Part shown: positions 11,001 to 19,523 of the stretch, piece by piece | How the letters are laid out: each line of letters starts with the position of its first letter | Numbering within the stretch: position 1 is the first letter of the stretch | Source of the DNA: Nonomuraea roseoviolacea subsp. carminata | GTDB lineage: Bacteria; Actinomycetota; Actinomycetes; Streptosporangiales; Streptosporangiaceae | Assembly (NCBI RefSeq): GCF_024172185.1 | Contig: NZ_JAMZEC010000001.1 | Location: forward strand, 6,789,001 to 6,853,000 | Direction of reading: 5' to 3' | DNA length: 64,000 nt | Program-made: the position numbers and the translations under genes | Notes under the pieces: model-generated | Seen by the model: only the letters and a program-made list of their open reading frames with translations | Told to the model about the DNA's origin: nothing | The model's database searches: none

Positions 11001-11029
11001 AGTGTCCACTCACATGGATACGTTTTCAA
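11001..11029 (-). promoter_or_regulatory. Promoter of ugpC/msiK-like gene with LacI-type operator
   Basis: On the minus strand a -35-like TTGAAA (11029-11024), 17-base spacer and -10-like GACACT (11006-11001) can be read. The 14-mer tggatacgttttca (11015-11028) overlaps the -35 box and resembles the LacI-family palindrome TGGAAnCGnTTCCA centred on CG; a near-identical site covers the start of the neighbouring lacI gene. Repression by that LacI is inferred. Confidence 0.55.
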
Positions 11030-11121
11030 GCATCTCACCCGAAACGGACAGGGGTGTCAAGGGTTGCCGGGTGGGCGGCTTCTTCGGGAGGGGCGGGGTT
11101 CCGGTCCGGTGGAAACCATGA

Positions 11122-11135
11122 TGGAATCGTTTCCA
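11122..11135 (+). promoter_or_regulatory. LacI-family operator at the lacI-type gene start
   Basis: tggaatcgtttcca is a near-perfect palindrome (12 of 14 positions symmetric) with the central CG typical of LacI operators. Its last base is the A of the ATG start codon, so bound repressor would block the gene's own expression. A half-site ggaaac also occurs at 11111-11116. Confidence 0.65.
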
Positions 11136-12226
11136 TGGAGGCGAAGCGGGCGACCATCAAGGACGTCGCCGAGGCGGCGGGCGTGGGCGTGGCCACGGTG
11201 TCCCGGGTGCTGTCCGGGGGGTCGGCCAGCCCCGCCACCCGGGAGCGGGTGCTGGCCGTGGCGGCCCATCTCGACTACCGGCCGAGCGCGCTCGGCCGCA
11301 ACCTGCGCCAGCGCCGCACGGGCGGCATCGGCCTGCTCGTCCCCGACCTGACCGACACCTTCTTCGGCCAGCTCGCCGAGGGCGTGCTGGCCTGCGCCAG
11401 GTCCGCGGGGGAGCCCGTGGTGCTCGGCTCCACCGGCGACGACCCCGAGCAGGAGGCCGAGCTGGTGGGCATGCTGCTGGAGCAGAGCGTGGACCGGGTG
11501 ATCGCCGTCCCGTCGGGCGGCGCCGACACCTGGGAGCCCGCGGCGCGGGCCGGCATGACGGTCGTCTTCGCCGACCGGCTGCCCGCCGAGCGGCCCGGCG
11601 ACGCCCCGTCCGGCCCCATGTCGGGGTCGGCGTCGGGCTCCACGGCCGACCTCATGCTGCTCGACGGCGTCCCGCCGCCCCCGCCCGCCGCGCCGGCCCC
11701 GCCCACCGGCGTGCCCGCCGTCCTGGCCGACGACCGGGCCGGCATCCGCACGGCGGTGCGCTACCTGCGCGGCCTCGGCCACCGGCGCATCGCGTTCCTC
11801 GGCGGCCCCGGACACGACCGGCGCGTGGCCGCGTTCCGTGAGGCGGTCGGTTCGCCGGTGGACGAGGAGCTCGTCGTGTTCGCCACGGGCAGCCGCGATT
11901 CGGCCTACGCCGCCGCCTCGGGCCTGTTCCAGAGCCGTCCCGACCTGACGGCCGTGCTGGCGGGCGGCAACGTGCTGGGGGAGGCCGCCGTCCTGGCCGC
12001 CCGCGAGCTGGACCTGCGGGTGCCCCGCGACGTGTCGCTGGTCATGTACGACGACGTGCCGTGGGCGGAGCTGTGCTCGCCCCCGCTCACGGTGATCGCC
12101 CAGCCGGGGCGCGACATCGGCTACCGGGCGTGCGAGCTGGTGCTGCGCGCCTCGGGCCGCCGCCCGCGCACGGTCGTCCTGCCCACGGAGCTCATCGTCC
12201 GGGGGAGCTGCGGCCCGCTCCGCTGA
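11135..12226 (+). CDS. LacI-family transcriptional regulator with an extra linker insertion
   Basis: 363 residues. The N-terminal HTH (TIKDVAEAAGVGVATVSRVL, residues ~7-26) and hinge YRPSALGRNLRQ are canonical, followed by a periplasmic-binding-protein-like sugar sensor (GIGLLVPDLTDTFFGQ; GHRRIAFLGGP). Between FADRLPAE and AVLADDRAGIRTAV, where normal LacI proteins have a short loop, there is an insertion of about 40 residues rich in Ser, Gly, Pro and Ala (GVPPPPPAAPAPP). The ATG at 11135 is chosen because the HTH begins right after it. It is divergent from the sugar ABC ATPase gene and shares operator sequences with it; local control by a sugar ligand is inferred. Confidence 0.88.
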   Translation: MEAKRATIKDVAEAAGVGVATVSRVLSGGSASPATRERVLAVAAHLDYRPSALGRNLRQRRTGGIGLLVPDLTDTFFGQLAEGVLACARSAGEPVVLGSTGDDPEQEAELVGMLLEQSVDRVIAVPSGGADTWEPAARAGMTVVFADRLPAERPGDAPSGPMSGSASGSTADLMLLDGVPPPPPAAPAPPTGVPAVLADDRAGIRTAVRYLRGLGHRRIAFLGGPGHDRRVAAFREAVGSPVDEELVVFATGSRDSAYAAASGLFQSRPDLTAVLAGGNVLGEAAVLAARELDLRVPRDVSLVMYDDVPWAELCSPPLTVIAQPGRDIGYRACELVLRASGRRPRTVVLPTELIVRGSCGPLR

Positions 12227-12405
12227 GACCGCGTGTCGCCGGAGCCCTCGCCCGCCTCCATGCCCGCGCGGCGCGGAACCGCCGCACGGACCGCGTCATA
12301 CCTGAGAGCTACCCGCAAGTGGGCTCCGCGGAGGGACGATGACCACAAAGGGTGATCCCTAGCGTCGGTGCCGGAACGATCTCCGGCTCGGAAGGACCGA
12401 CAGTC

Positions 12406-13545
12406 ATGGCATCCCCGCCCCTGGGACTCCACCCGCGTCCGTCACGGCGAAGCGACCCGCCGGCGACGGCGGAAGCGGCCGACCGGCCGGGTCGCGTCGG
12501 GACGGGCCGGTCCCCTGCCCGCACGGCTATCACCCACCGGCCGCCGCGGCGGGCGCGGCGGCCGCGGTGGTCGGGGCGGGCGGGGCAGCCGCGGTGGGCG
12601 CGCCTGCGCCGGACGCTGCTGGCCGGGCTCGTCGCCGGGGCGCTGGCCGTCCCGGTGTCCGGCGCGGCCCGCCCGGGAGCGGTCCCGGCGCCGGCCCCCG
12701 CCACCGTGTGGCCGCTGCGCTCCGCGGCGCCCGCCGCCCTCGCGGAGCGCTACGCCGCGACCCGCGCGGACATCCTGGCGGCCGGACGGGCGGCGGAACG
12801 CGCCGGTCACCGCCGGCGGGCCGGGGCCCTGCGCGCGATGGCCGCCCCGGACCGGCGGTTCCTGTCCTTCGACGGGCGGGACGGCGGTCGCACGGTGGAG
12901 GTCTTCGGCGACCTGTCCAGGGCGGAGCGGATCGCCGTGCTGGTGCCCGGGTCCGACACCGGTCTGGACACGTACGCGAGACTGCTGGCCGGCGCGACCC
13001 GGCTGCGGGCGGCGCTCGACGGCAGGGTGGCGCTGCTCGCGTGGCTGGGCTACCGGACGCCGGCCACGCTGAGCGCCGAGGTGCTGACCGCGGCGCGCGC
13101 CGCCGAGGGCGCGCGCGCCCTGCGCGGGTTCGTGCGCACGCTGCGCCGCCTCAGGCCCGACGCCGGGATCGCGCTGCTGTGCCACTCCTACGGGTCGGTG
13201 GTGTGCGGGCGGGCCGCGCCGGGCCTGGAGGTGACCGACATCGTCCTGTACGGCAGCGCCGGCGTGGGCGCCGACTCGGTCGCGGCCCTGCGCACCCGCG
13301 CCACCGTCTGGGCCGGGCGCGCGGGCGGCGACTGGGTGGCCGCCGTGCCGCACACGCGGATCGTCCTGCCGTTCGCCACGCTCGGCTTCGGGGCCGACCC
13401 GGTCGCGCCGGAGTTCGGCGCGCGGCCCTTCGCGGCGGGCGACGGCGGGCACAGCGACTACCTGAAGGCGGGGACGATCTCCCTCGCCAACCTCGCGGCG
13501 ATCGCGTCGGGCGGGGCTCCGGTGGAGGCGGGCGGACATGCGTGA
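12406..13545 (+). CDS. Alpha/beta hydrolase, DUF1023-like, membrane-anchored or secreted
   Basis: 379 residues from ATG 12406 (SD gaagga at 12391-12396). A long Arg/Pro-rich N-terminus precedes one hydrophobic segment (residues ~68-86, TLLAGLVAGALAVPVSG), so the enzyme is probably outside the membrane. The domain (FGDLSRAERIAVLVPGSDT ... ALLCHSYGSVVCG) matches the actinobacterial DUF1023 alpha/beta-hydrolase family, with Ser261 in the CHSYGS elbow and a late His in GDGGHSDYL. Its 3' end overlaps the next gene (acyltransferase) by 8 bp, implying translational coupling and joint action, perhaps on a cell-surface acyl group. Substrate unknown. Confidence 0.8.
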   Translation: MASPPLGLHPRPSRRSDPPATAEAADRPGRVGTGRSPARTAITHRPPRRARRPRWSGRAGQPRWARLRRTLLAGLVAGALAVPVSGAARPGAVPAPAPATVWPLRSAAPAALAERYAATRADILAAGRAAERAGHRRRAGALRAMAAPDRRFLSFDGRDGGRTVEVFGDLSRAERIAVLVPGSDTGLDTYARLLAGATRLRAALDGRVALLAWLGYRTPATLSAEVLTAARAAEGARALRGFVRTLRRLRPDAGIALLCHSYGSVVCGRAAPGLEVTDIVLYGSAGVGADSVAALRTRATVWAGRAGGDWVAAVPHTRIVLPFATLGFGADPVAPEFGARPFAAGDGGHSDYLKAGTISLANLAAIASGGAPVEAGGHA

Positions 13546-15013
13546 GGCGGGTGCCCGTCGCCCGGCGGGACGGATCGAGGGCCTGGCGGGGCGGGGCGAG
13601 CGCCGGGGAGGTCGGATCGAGGGCCTGGCGGGGCGGGGCGAGCGCCGGGGAGGTCGGTTCAAGGGCCTGGCGGGGCGGATCGAGGACCTGGTCGGGCGGA
13701 TCGAGGCGGGTACTCCCGACGGGCGCGACCGGGCGCTGGACGGGCTGCGCGCGCTGGCGATCGCGGGAGTGGTCCTCGGGCACTGGCTCGTCACCGCCCT
13801 CGTCCTGGACAGCGGCGCGCTGCGCGGCGCGAGCCCGCTGGCGTACCAGCCCGAGCTGGCCCCCGTCTCCTGGACCCTGCAGACCCTGGCGGTGTTCTTC
13901 TGGGTGGGCGGCAGGACCGCGGCGCGCGGGTACGCCGCCGCGCGGGCCGGGGGAGTGGGCTACGGGTCGTGGGTGCGCGGCCGGCTGGCCCGGCTGGCCC
14001 GCCCGGTCGTGCCCGTGCTGGCCGTGTGGAGCGTCGTGGCGGTGGCCATGCTCGCCCTGGGCGCCGGGCAGCAGACCGTGTACGCGCTGTTCAGGCTGGT
14101 GCTCTCCCCGATGTGGTTCCTGCTGGTCTACGCCGCGCTGACGGCCGCCACCCCGCTCGCCGCCCGCACGCATCCCGGGTGGCCGCTGGCCGTCGTCGCG
14201 CTGGCCGATCTCGTCCGGTACGGGCTCGACGGCCCCGCCTGGGCCGGCTGGATCAACCTGCCGGCGGGCTGGCTGGTGCCGTACTGCCTGGGCGCCGCCC
14301 GCGTCTGGGACGGCCCGCGCGCCCGCGCGGCCGGGTGGTGGCTGCTGGCCGGGGGCGCGGCGCTGACGGCCGGGCTCGTGCTGTGGGCGGGGTACCCGGC
14401 CGCGATGGTCGGCGTGCCGGGCGCCGCCGTCTCCAACCTGTCGCCGCCCACGCTGGCCGCCGTCGCCTTCGGCCTGGCGCAGTGCGGGGCCGCCCGGCTG
14501 CTGCACGACCCGCTGCGACGGGCGCTGCGGCGACCCGCCGCCTGGGCCGTGGTGGCGCTGGTGAACCTGGCGGCGATGACGCTGTTCCTCTGGCACCAGA
14601 CCGCCATGATGGCGGTGACGGCGCTCGGCCTGCTCGCCGGACGGCCTCTGCCCGGCCTGCACACGGTCCCCGCGGACGCGGGCTGGCTGCTGGCCCGGCT
14701 GGCCTGGCTGCCCGCCTTCGCGGTGGTGCTGCTGGTGTGCCTGGCGGCCTTCCACGCGTACGAACGAGGCTCTTCCGGGACGGTCGATCGCCAGGGCTCC
14801 TCGTCGGCGGCCCGCCGGCTGGGCTCCTCGGCGCGCCCCGGAACCGATCCCGCCGATCGGCCCGCGCGCGCCGGAACCGGTCTGGACGGCCGGTCCACGC
14901 GCGCCGGAACCGGTCTGGACGGCCGGTCCGCGCGTGACGGAGCGCGCATGGACAGTGGGTCCGCGCGTGCCGGAAGCGGCCTCGGTCACGGGGAGGCGGT
15001 CGGGAATGTCTAG
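13538..15013 (+). CDS. Acyltransferase-3-family membrane protein
   Basis: 491 residues with about ten TM segments. The start of the domain (GRDRALDGLRALAIAGVVLGHWLVTALV) carries the family's R/H signature (catalytic-type His in GHW) of acyltransferase 3 / OafA-like enzymes that transfer acyl groups to surface glycans or antibiotics. The N-terminal ~55 residues are repeats of RIEGLAGRGERRGG and the C-terminal ~85 residues are low-complexity RAGTGLDGRS repeats, neither typical of the family. It overlaps the upstream DUF1023 hydrolase gene by 8 bp, so the two are probably one functional unit. Confidence 0.8.
   Translation: MREAGARRPAGRIEGLAGRGERRGGRIEGLAGRGERRGGRFKGLAGRIEDLVGRIEAGTPDGRDRALDGLRALAIAGVVLGHWLVTALVLDSGALRGASPLAYQPELAPVSWTLQTLAVFFWVGGRTAARGYAAARAGGVGYGSWVRGRLARLARPVVPVLAVWSVVAVAMLALGAGQQTVYALFRLVLSPMWFLLVYAALTAATPLAARTHPGWPLAVVALADLVRYGLDGPAWAGWINLPAGWLVPYCLGAARVWDGPRARAAGWWLLAGGAALTAGLVLWAGYPAAMVGVPGAAVSNLSPPTLAAVAFGLAQCGAARLLHDPLRRALRRPAAWAVVALVNLAAMTLFLWHQTAMMAVTALGLLAGRPLPGLHTVPADAGWLLARLAWLPAFAVVLLVCLAAFHAYERGSSGTVDRQGSSSAARRLGSSARPGTDPADRPARAGTGLDGRSTRAGTGLDGRSARDGARMDSGSARAGSGLGHGEAVGNV
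13571..13678 (+). repeat. 42-bp tandem repeat in acyltransferase N-terminus (~2.6 copies)
   Basis: Copies at 13571-13612 and 13613-13654 are identical and a partial third starts at 13655. Each encodes 14 residues beginning RIEGLAGRGE. The unit is a multiple of 3, so expansion is frame-neutral. Confidence 0.92.
14866..14931 (+). repeat. 33-bp tandem repeat in acyltransferase C-terminus
   Basis: Two near-identical 33-base units (14866-14898, 14899-14931) encode RAGTGLDGRS-type decapeptides; more degenerate copies flank them on both sides. Confidence 0.85.
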
Positions 15014-15040
15014 GGTAGGCGTGGTGATCGGGAGGGTGGC

Positions 15041-16423
15041 ATGGGCGTGAGCCGGGTGGCGGATCTGGCGCGCACCCTGCGCGCGGACCTCTGGACGACC
15101 GCCGCCGACCCGCTGCCGCGCAGGGCGGGGTCGCGGCTGCTGGCGCGGCTGCCGCACACGCTGGTGGTGGTCTACGCGGTCCTGCTCGCCCTCACCGGCC
15201 GGGCGTACCCCGCATACCCGGTCTTCGCCGTGCTGGCCTGGGTCCACGCGGCGGTGCTCGTCGTGGCGATGTTCCGTCCGCTGCCGGCGTGGTGGGCGTC
15301 CCTGGCCGTCATGATCGTCGGTTCGTCGCCCACCGATCCGAACCTGGACCTGCCGGCCGACCCGGCCTCGATGATCGACGTGGCGGACGTGCCGGTGTAC
15401 CTCGACGGCGTGATCCGGCTCTCCTGGTCCTGGACCGGAACCGGGATGGCCCTGGAGGCCGGGGTGCTGTTCCTGGTCGCGCTCAGGGTGCGGCCACGTG
15501 TGGCGGCCGAGACGCTGACGATCACCGCCCTGGTGGCGGCGGTCTACGTGGTGACCTGGAACCTGCACCCGAGCTCCGGCGACGCGGTGAACTCCATGGC
15601 GTTCTTCCTGATCGCGACCGTGACGGGCGCCGCGTTACGCGGCCGCCGCGTGGCCCGGGCCCGCCTGGTCGAGCAGCAGGAGCTGACCGCCGACGAGCGC
15701 GCGCGCCGCACCGTCCTGGAGACCCGCAACCGGATCGCCCGCGAGCTGCACGACGTGGTCGCCCACCACATGTCGGTGATCTCCATCCAGGCGCAGGTGG
15801 CGCCCCACCTGGTCGAGAACCCGCCCCCGGAGCTGACGGAGAACCTGGCGGGCATCCGCGAGAACGCCGTCGAGGCGCTGACCGAGCTGCGGCGGATCCT
15901 CGGGGTGCTGCGTTCGGAGGACGCCGAGGCCGACGGCCTGCGCCACAGCCCGCAGCCCACCCTCGACCGGCTGGAGGAGCTGATCGGCAACGTACGCGGG
16001 GCCGGGCTGGCCGTCACCGTCGAGACCGCCGGCGAGCCCCGGCCGCTGTCGCCCGGCGTGGAGCTGTCGGCGTTCCGCATCATCCAGGAGGCGCTCAGCA
16101 ACGTGCTGCGGCACGCGCCCGGGGCGCGGGTGCGGGTGGGGATCGGCTACCTGCCCGCCGCCCTGGCGATCCGGGTGGCCAACACCGCGCCCGAACGCCC
16201 CCCTCCACCCGCGAACGGACCCGGGCACGGGCTGCTGGGCATGCGCGAGCGCACGGCCATGCTGGGCGGCGAGCTGGTCGCGGGCCCGGCCCCCGGCGGC
16301 GGCTTCGAGGTGACGGCCATCCTCCCCGCCGCCCCGGCCCCGCCGCCTCCCCGGCAGCCCGGCCCCCTTCCCGATCCTCTTCCCGAGCGCCTTCCCGACC
16401 CCCGCGAGGACCCCGCCCCATGA
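15041..16423 (+). CDS. Two-component sensor histidine kinase (NarL-partner type)
   Basis: 460 residues. The N-terminal ~200 residues hold six or so TM segments; then comes the HisKA_3 dimerisation/phosphoacceptor helix with His237 in RIARELHDVVAHHMS and a HATPase_c domain (ALSNVLRHAPGARVRVG; GHGLLGMRERTAMLGG). The C-terminal ~35 residues are Pro/Leu-rich. ATG 15041 with SD gggaggg. The stop overlaps the response-regulator start as ATGA (16420-16423), a coupled pair. The signal is unknown. Confidence 0.92.
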   Translation: MGVSRVADLARTLRADLWTTAADPLPRRAGSRLLARLPHTLVVVYAVLLALTGRAYPAYPVFAVLAWVHAAVLVVAMFRPLPAWWASLAVMIVGSSPTDPNLDLPADPASMIDVADVPVYLDGVIRLSWSWTGTGMALEAGVLFLVALRVRPRVAAETLTITALVAAVYVVTWNLHPSSGDAVNSMAFFLIATVTGAALRGRRVARARLVEQQELTADERARRTVLETRNRIARELHDVVAHHMSVISIQAQVAPHLVENPPPELTENLAGIRENAVEALTELRRILGVLRSEDAEADGLRHSPQPTLDRLEELIGNVRGAGLAVTVETAGEPRPLSPGVELSAFRIIQEALSNVLRHAPGARVRVGIGYLPAALAIRVANTAPERPPPPANGPGHGLLGMRERTAMLGGELVAGPAPGGGFEVTAILPAAPAPPPPRQPGPLPDPLPERLPDPREDPAP

Positions 16424-17094
16424 CGACCCCCATCCGCGTGGTGATCGCCGACGACCAGATGATGGTGCGCCAGGGCTTCACGGTGCTGCTCGGCGCCGAG
16501 CCCGGCATCGAGGTCGTCGGCCAGGCCGTGAACGGTCTGGAGGCCGTCGCCGTCACGGAGGAGCTGGCCCCGGACGTCGTCCTCATGGACATCCGGATGC
16601 CCGAGCTCGGCGGCATCGAGGCGACCCGCCGCATCACCCGGCTGGCCGGCGTCAGTGCCAAGGTCCTCGTCCTGACCACGTTCGACCTGGACGAGTACGT
16701 GTACGAGGCGCTGCGCGCGGGCGCGTCCGGGTTCCTGTTGAAGGACGCCTCGGCGGCCGAGCTGGCGCACGCGGTGCGGGTGGTGGCGGCGGGTGAGGCC
16801 CTGCTGGCGCCGAACATCACCAAGCGGCTCATCGCGGAGTTCTCCCGCATCGCCGGCGCGCCCCGCGTCCCGCTCAAGGAGCGGGTGGGCGACCTGACGG
16901 AGCGCGAGACCGAGGTTCTGGCCCTGATCGCCCAGGGGTTGTCGAACGCGGAGATCGCCGCGCGCCTGGTGGTGGCCGAGCAGACCGTGAAGACCCATGT
17001 GAGCCGGATCCTGGTCAAGCTGGGCCTGCGCGACCGCACCCAGGCGGCGGTCTTCGCCTACGAGGTCGGCCTCGTCCGCCCGTCCGGCTACTGA
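16420..17094 (+). CDS. NarL/LuxR-family response regulator
   Basis: 224 residues: receiver domain with acidic pocket (ADDQ, residues 10-13), phosphoacceptor Asp57 (VVLMDIRMPE), the conserved Thr (LVLTTFD) and Lys (FLLKDAS), followed by a LuxR-type HTH (LTERETEVLALIAQGLSNAEIA). It is translationally coupled to the histidine kinase (ATGA overlap) and is its partner by context. Its 3' end overlaps the convergent flavoprotein gene by 7 bp. Confidence 0.95.
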   Translation: MTTPIRVVIADDQMMVRQGFTVLLGAEPGIEVVGQAVNGLEAVAVTEELAPDVVLMDIRMPELGGIEATRRITRLAGVSAKVLVLTTFDLDEYVYEALRAGASGFLLKDASAAELAHAVRVVAAGEALLAPNITKRLIAEFSRIAGAPRVPLKERVGDLTERETEVLALIAQGLSNAEIAARLVVAEQTVKTHVSRILVKLGLRDRTQAAVFAYEVGLVRPSGY

Positions 17095-18206
17095 GCCTCG
17101 TCCGGGGAGACGTCGAACAGGGCGGCGTGGCGGTCGACCATCATGTCGCGCCCCTTGAGCTCGGCGACCATCTCGGGGGTCGCGATGCCGCCGTCGCCGA
17201 AGAAGCCCGAGCCGCCCTCCGGCCCGAGCGGCACCGCGATGAGCGGCCCGAGCCTGGCGTACTCCAGCGGCTCGCCCTCGCCGGTGATCAGCGCGCGGAT
17301 GTTCCCGGCGACCACCTCGGCCTGGCGACCGGCGGCCGCGGCCACGTCGCGGTCGGCGTTCGCGATGTCCCCGAGGGCGAAGACGCGCGTCTCGCCCTCC
17401 ACCCGCATCCTCGGGTCGACGCGGACGTAACCGCGCTCGTCCCGCACCCCGGCCAGCGACCCGCCGTCGAGGTACTCGGTGTGCAGCTCCACGCCGAACG
17501 TGCGGTACCAGATGTCGGCGGCGATCTCGTCGCCCTCCGTCGTCGTCACGCGGATGGCCCCGCGCGTGGCGGGCGGGGCGCCGGGCAGCTCGCGCAGCTT
17601 GACGCCGAGCCGCAGCTCGACGCCCAGCTCGGCGAGCTGGCGGCGTAGCTCGTCGCGCAGCTCCTGGACGAACGGGCCGGCCAGGACGTCGTCGGCGACG
17701 TCGGTGACGACCACGTGCTTGTCCGGGGCGAACGCCTTGATCTCACCGGCCAGCTCCAGCCCGGCCGGCCCCGCGCCCACGATGAGCACCCGCCCGGCGC
17801 GGGCCAGCTCCTCGTGCGCCGCCCGGTGGCGCGCCTTGGCGGCGTCGAGGCCGGGCTCGTCGTTCTTGGCGGGGAAGGGGTAGGAGGAGCCGGTGGCGAG
17901 GACGAGGTAGTCGGGTTCGAGGACGCCGCCGGACTCCAGTTCGACCCGCCGCCCGTCCACGCGTACGGCGCGGTCACGGACGAACCGGCCGTGGACGAGC
18001 AGGCGGTCGTACGGCAGGTAGATGCGGTCCACCAGGTCGGGCTGCACCAGTGTGCGCAGCGCGGCGACGTTGTGCACGAACCCCTCGGTGGGGTCCACGA
18101 GGGTGACGTCGGCGACCTCGTCGAGCGTCTTGGCGACGCTGACGCCCCCGTACCCGCCCCCGAGGACGACGACGGACGGCCGGCCGGTGGATGTGGTCTC
18201 GGTCAT
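17088..18206 (-). CDS. FAD-dependent NAD(P)H oxidoreductase (AIF/NDH-2-like)
   Basis: 372 residues with two Rossmann motifs (VVVLGGGYGG near residue 12 and RVLIVGAGPAGLELAGE near 140) and VFALGDIAN near the C-terminus, as in pyridine-nucleotide-disulfide and apoptosis-inducing-factor-like quinone reductases. It has no C-terminal membrane helix like that of the NDH-2 at 5374, so it is more likely soluble. It is divergent from an HxlR regulator, a very common pairing for oxidative or electrophile-stress quinone reductases; regulation by that HxlR is inferred. Annotation as oxidoreductase is firm, the physiological acceptor is not. Confidence 0.85.
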   Translation of the reverse strand: MTETTSTGRPSVVVLGGGYGGVSVAKTLDEVADVTLVDPTEGFVHNVAALRTLVQPDLVDRIYLPYDRLLVHGRFVRDRAVRVDGRRVELESGGVLEPDYLVLATGSSYPFPAKNDEPGLDAAKARHRAAHEELARAGRVLIVGAGPAGLELAGEIKAFAPDKHVVVTDVADDVLAGPFVQELRDELRRQLAELGVELRLGVKLRELPGAPPATRGAIRVTTTEGDEIAADIWYRTFGVELHTEYLDGGSLAGVRDERGYVRVDPRMRVEGETRVFALGDIANADRDVAAAAGRQAEVVAGNIRALITGEGEPLEYARLGPLIAVPLGPEGGSGFFGDGGIATPEMVAELKGRDMMVDRHAALFDVSPDEAQ

Positions 18207-18257
18207 GGCGAATCCAGCCTTTGCGGATCGGTGTGAGTGAGCGAAAACAGAGCCGCT

Positions 18258-18290
18258 ACTAATTTCTTAGTGACAAGCTACACGCTAGCT
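18258..18290. promoter_or_regulatory. Probable HxlR operator region between divergent genes
   Basis: Two inverted repeats stand out in an AT-richer stretch: actaa-tttc-ttagt (18258-18271) and agcta-cacgc-tagct (18276-18290). They lie 52-84 bp upstream of the flavoprotein start and ~120 bp upstream of hxlR, where a divergent regulator would bind. The assignment to HxlR is inference. Confidence 0.5.
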
Positions 18291-18412
18291 CCTACTGAAC
18301 GCGACAGGGAGCCCCTCGTCTTGCCGGCCGGATGAGCGGCGGCGTCCAGGAGGGGCGTGCGCGCCCGGATGGTCACCGTCCGCCGGGCGGGCCCGTGCGC
18401 TAGCGTGGGAGC

Positions 18413-18775
18413 ATGGCGGCAACCCCCAACCGAAGCCACGGCGTGACGCCCGAGGCGTGCGTACGCGGCGACGCCGCGCTGGCCCGCGCGTTCGTGTTCC
18501 TGGGGAAGCGCTGGAACGCCGTCATCCTGGGCGCGCTGAGCGAGGGCCCGGCCGGCTTCCGCGAGCTGTCGCGCTTCATCGGCGGGATCTCCGACTCCGT
18601 GCTGTCCGACCGTCTCGCCGACCTGGCCGCCGCGGGCCTCATCACGCGGCGGGTCGAGGAGGGTCCGCCGGTCGCGGTGTCGTACGCGCTGACCGAGCGC
18701 GGCGAGGCGCTGATGCCGGCGCTCGCCCAGATCTCGGCCTGGGCCCAGGAGCACCTGCTCGCCGGCGACTGCTAG
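18413..18775 (+). CDS. HxlR-family winged-helix transcriptional regulator
   Basis: 120 residues, typical size. The family signature is clear: RWNAVILGALSEGPAGFRELSR, ISDSVLSDRLADLAAAGLITR, then a beta-wing and YALTERGEAL. A Cys (residue 16) at VTPEAC corresponds to the conserved N-terminal Cys of redox- or quinone-sensing HxlR proteins (YodB/HypR type), supporting thiol-based sensing. It is divergent from the FAD oxidoreductase gene it probably controls. Confidence 0.9.
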   Translation: MAATPNRSHGVTPEACVRGDAALARAFVFLGKRWNAVILGALSEGPAGFRELSRFIGGISDSVLSDRLADLAAAGLITRRVEEGPPVAVSYALTERGEALMPALAQISAWAQEHLLAGDC

Positions 18776-18912
18776 CGGGGCGGGCATCTCCCGCTAACGG
18801 GCGGCCTGCCGCGGCCTGCCCTGCCCTGCCCGGCCTGGCCTGGACCGACCCTGGCTCCGACCGGCGCCGGCAGTCGGAGCGACGGCAAGATCAGAGCAGG
18901 CGCCGGCCGATA

Positions 18913-19398
18913 TCAGTCCGCTTCCGAAGTCTGCGCGAGCTCGGCCAGGTGACGCAGCGAGTCGGACAGATGCTCGGGGCCGAACGGCGGGAACCGGATG
19001 TACTCCCGGATGGACGGCGGCACCGCCGACCAGTCGTAGCTCAGCGTGACCTCGGTCTCGGACGGACCGAGCGGCGCGAGGTCGTACCGCCAGAGCCAGC
19101 CCCCGAGCACGAGCTGCCCGTCCTCCTTCTCCTCTCCCGTCAGCCAGCCGATGACGCGCGGCGCGTCGAGCATCTGGACCTGGTTGGCGACCCGGTAGGC
19201 ACCGGACGGATGGTTGGCGTGATACATGTCCATCCGGAACACCTGCCCCACCTCGGTCAGCGGAGCCTGGTCGACAGCCTTCCGAACCCAGCCGGTGCCG
19301 TCGATCGACGCATGGGTCGTCGGATCCGCCAGCACCGCGAACACCTCCTCGGCGGACGCGGCGACAGTCAGGGTGGCACTCACATTCTCCTGGTCCAT
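18913..19398 (-). CDS. SRPBCC (START-like) family protein
   Basis: 161 residues forming one SRPBCC/polyketide-cyclase-like fold (ATLTVAASAEEVFAVLADPTTH at the N-terminus; helix at the C-terminus). Such proteins bind hydrophobic ligands; enzymatic function is not evident. I chose ATG 19398 (MDQENVSA) because gaggag lies 10 bases upstream; ATG 19419 (MTRSV) is possible. It lies downstream of a deazaflavin reductase on the same strand with a 125-bp gap. Confidence 0.82.
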   Translation of the reverse strand: MDQENVSATLTVAASAEEVFAVLADPTTHASIDGTGWVRKAVDQAPLTEVGQVFRMDMYHANHPSGAYRVANQVQMLDAPRVIGWLTGEEKEDGQLVLGGWLWRYDLAPLGPSETEVTLSYDWSAVPPSIREYIRFPPFGPEHLSDSLRHLAELAQTSEAD

Positions 19399-19523
19399 GG
19401 TGTGCACGCTCCTCGTCATCTCATCCCGGGTTTCCCGCAGGCGCGGAAGGGATGCTTTGCCACCATGGAGACGACGCGGCGAGGTGAAACTCATCGGTCG
19501 CGTCACTCCAGGACCGTGGTGTC

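Noticed and set aside
13571-13678. Repeats as a CRISPR array
   Set aside because: Units are directly adjacent without unique spacers and are translated in frame; they are protein-coding tandem repeats. The same holds for the other repeat arrays.
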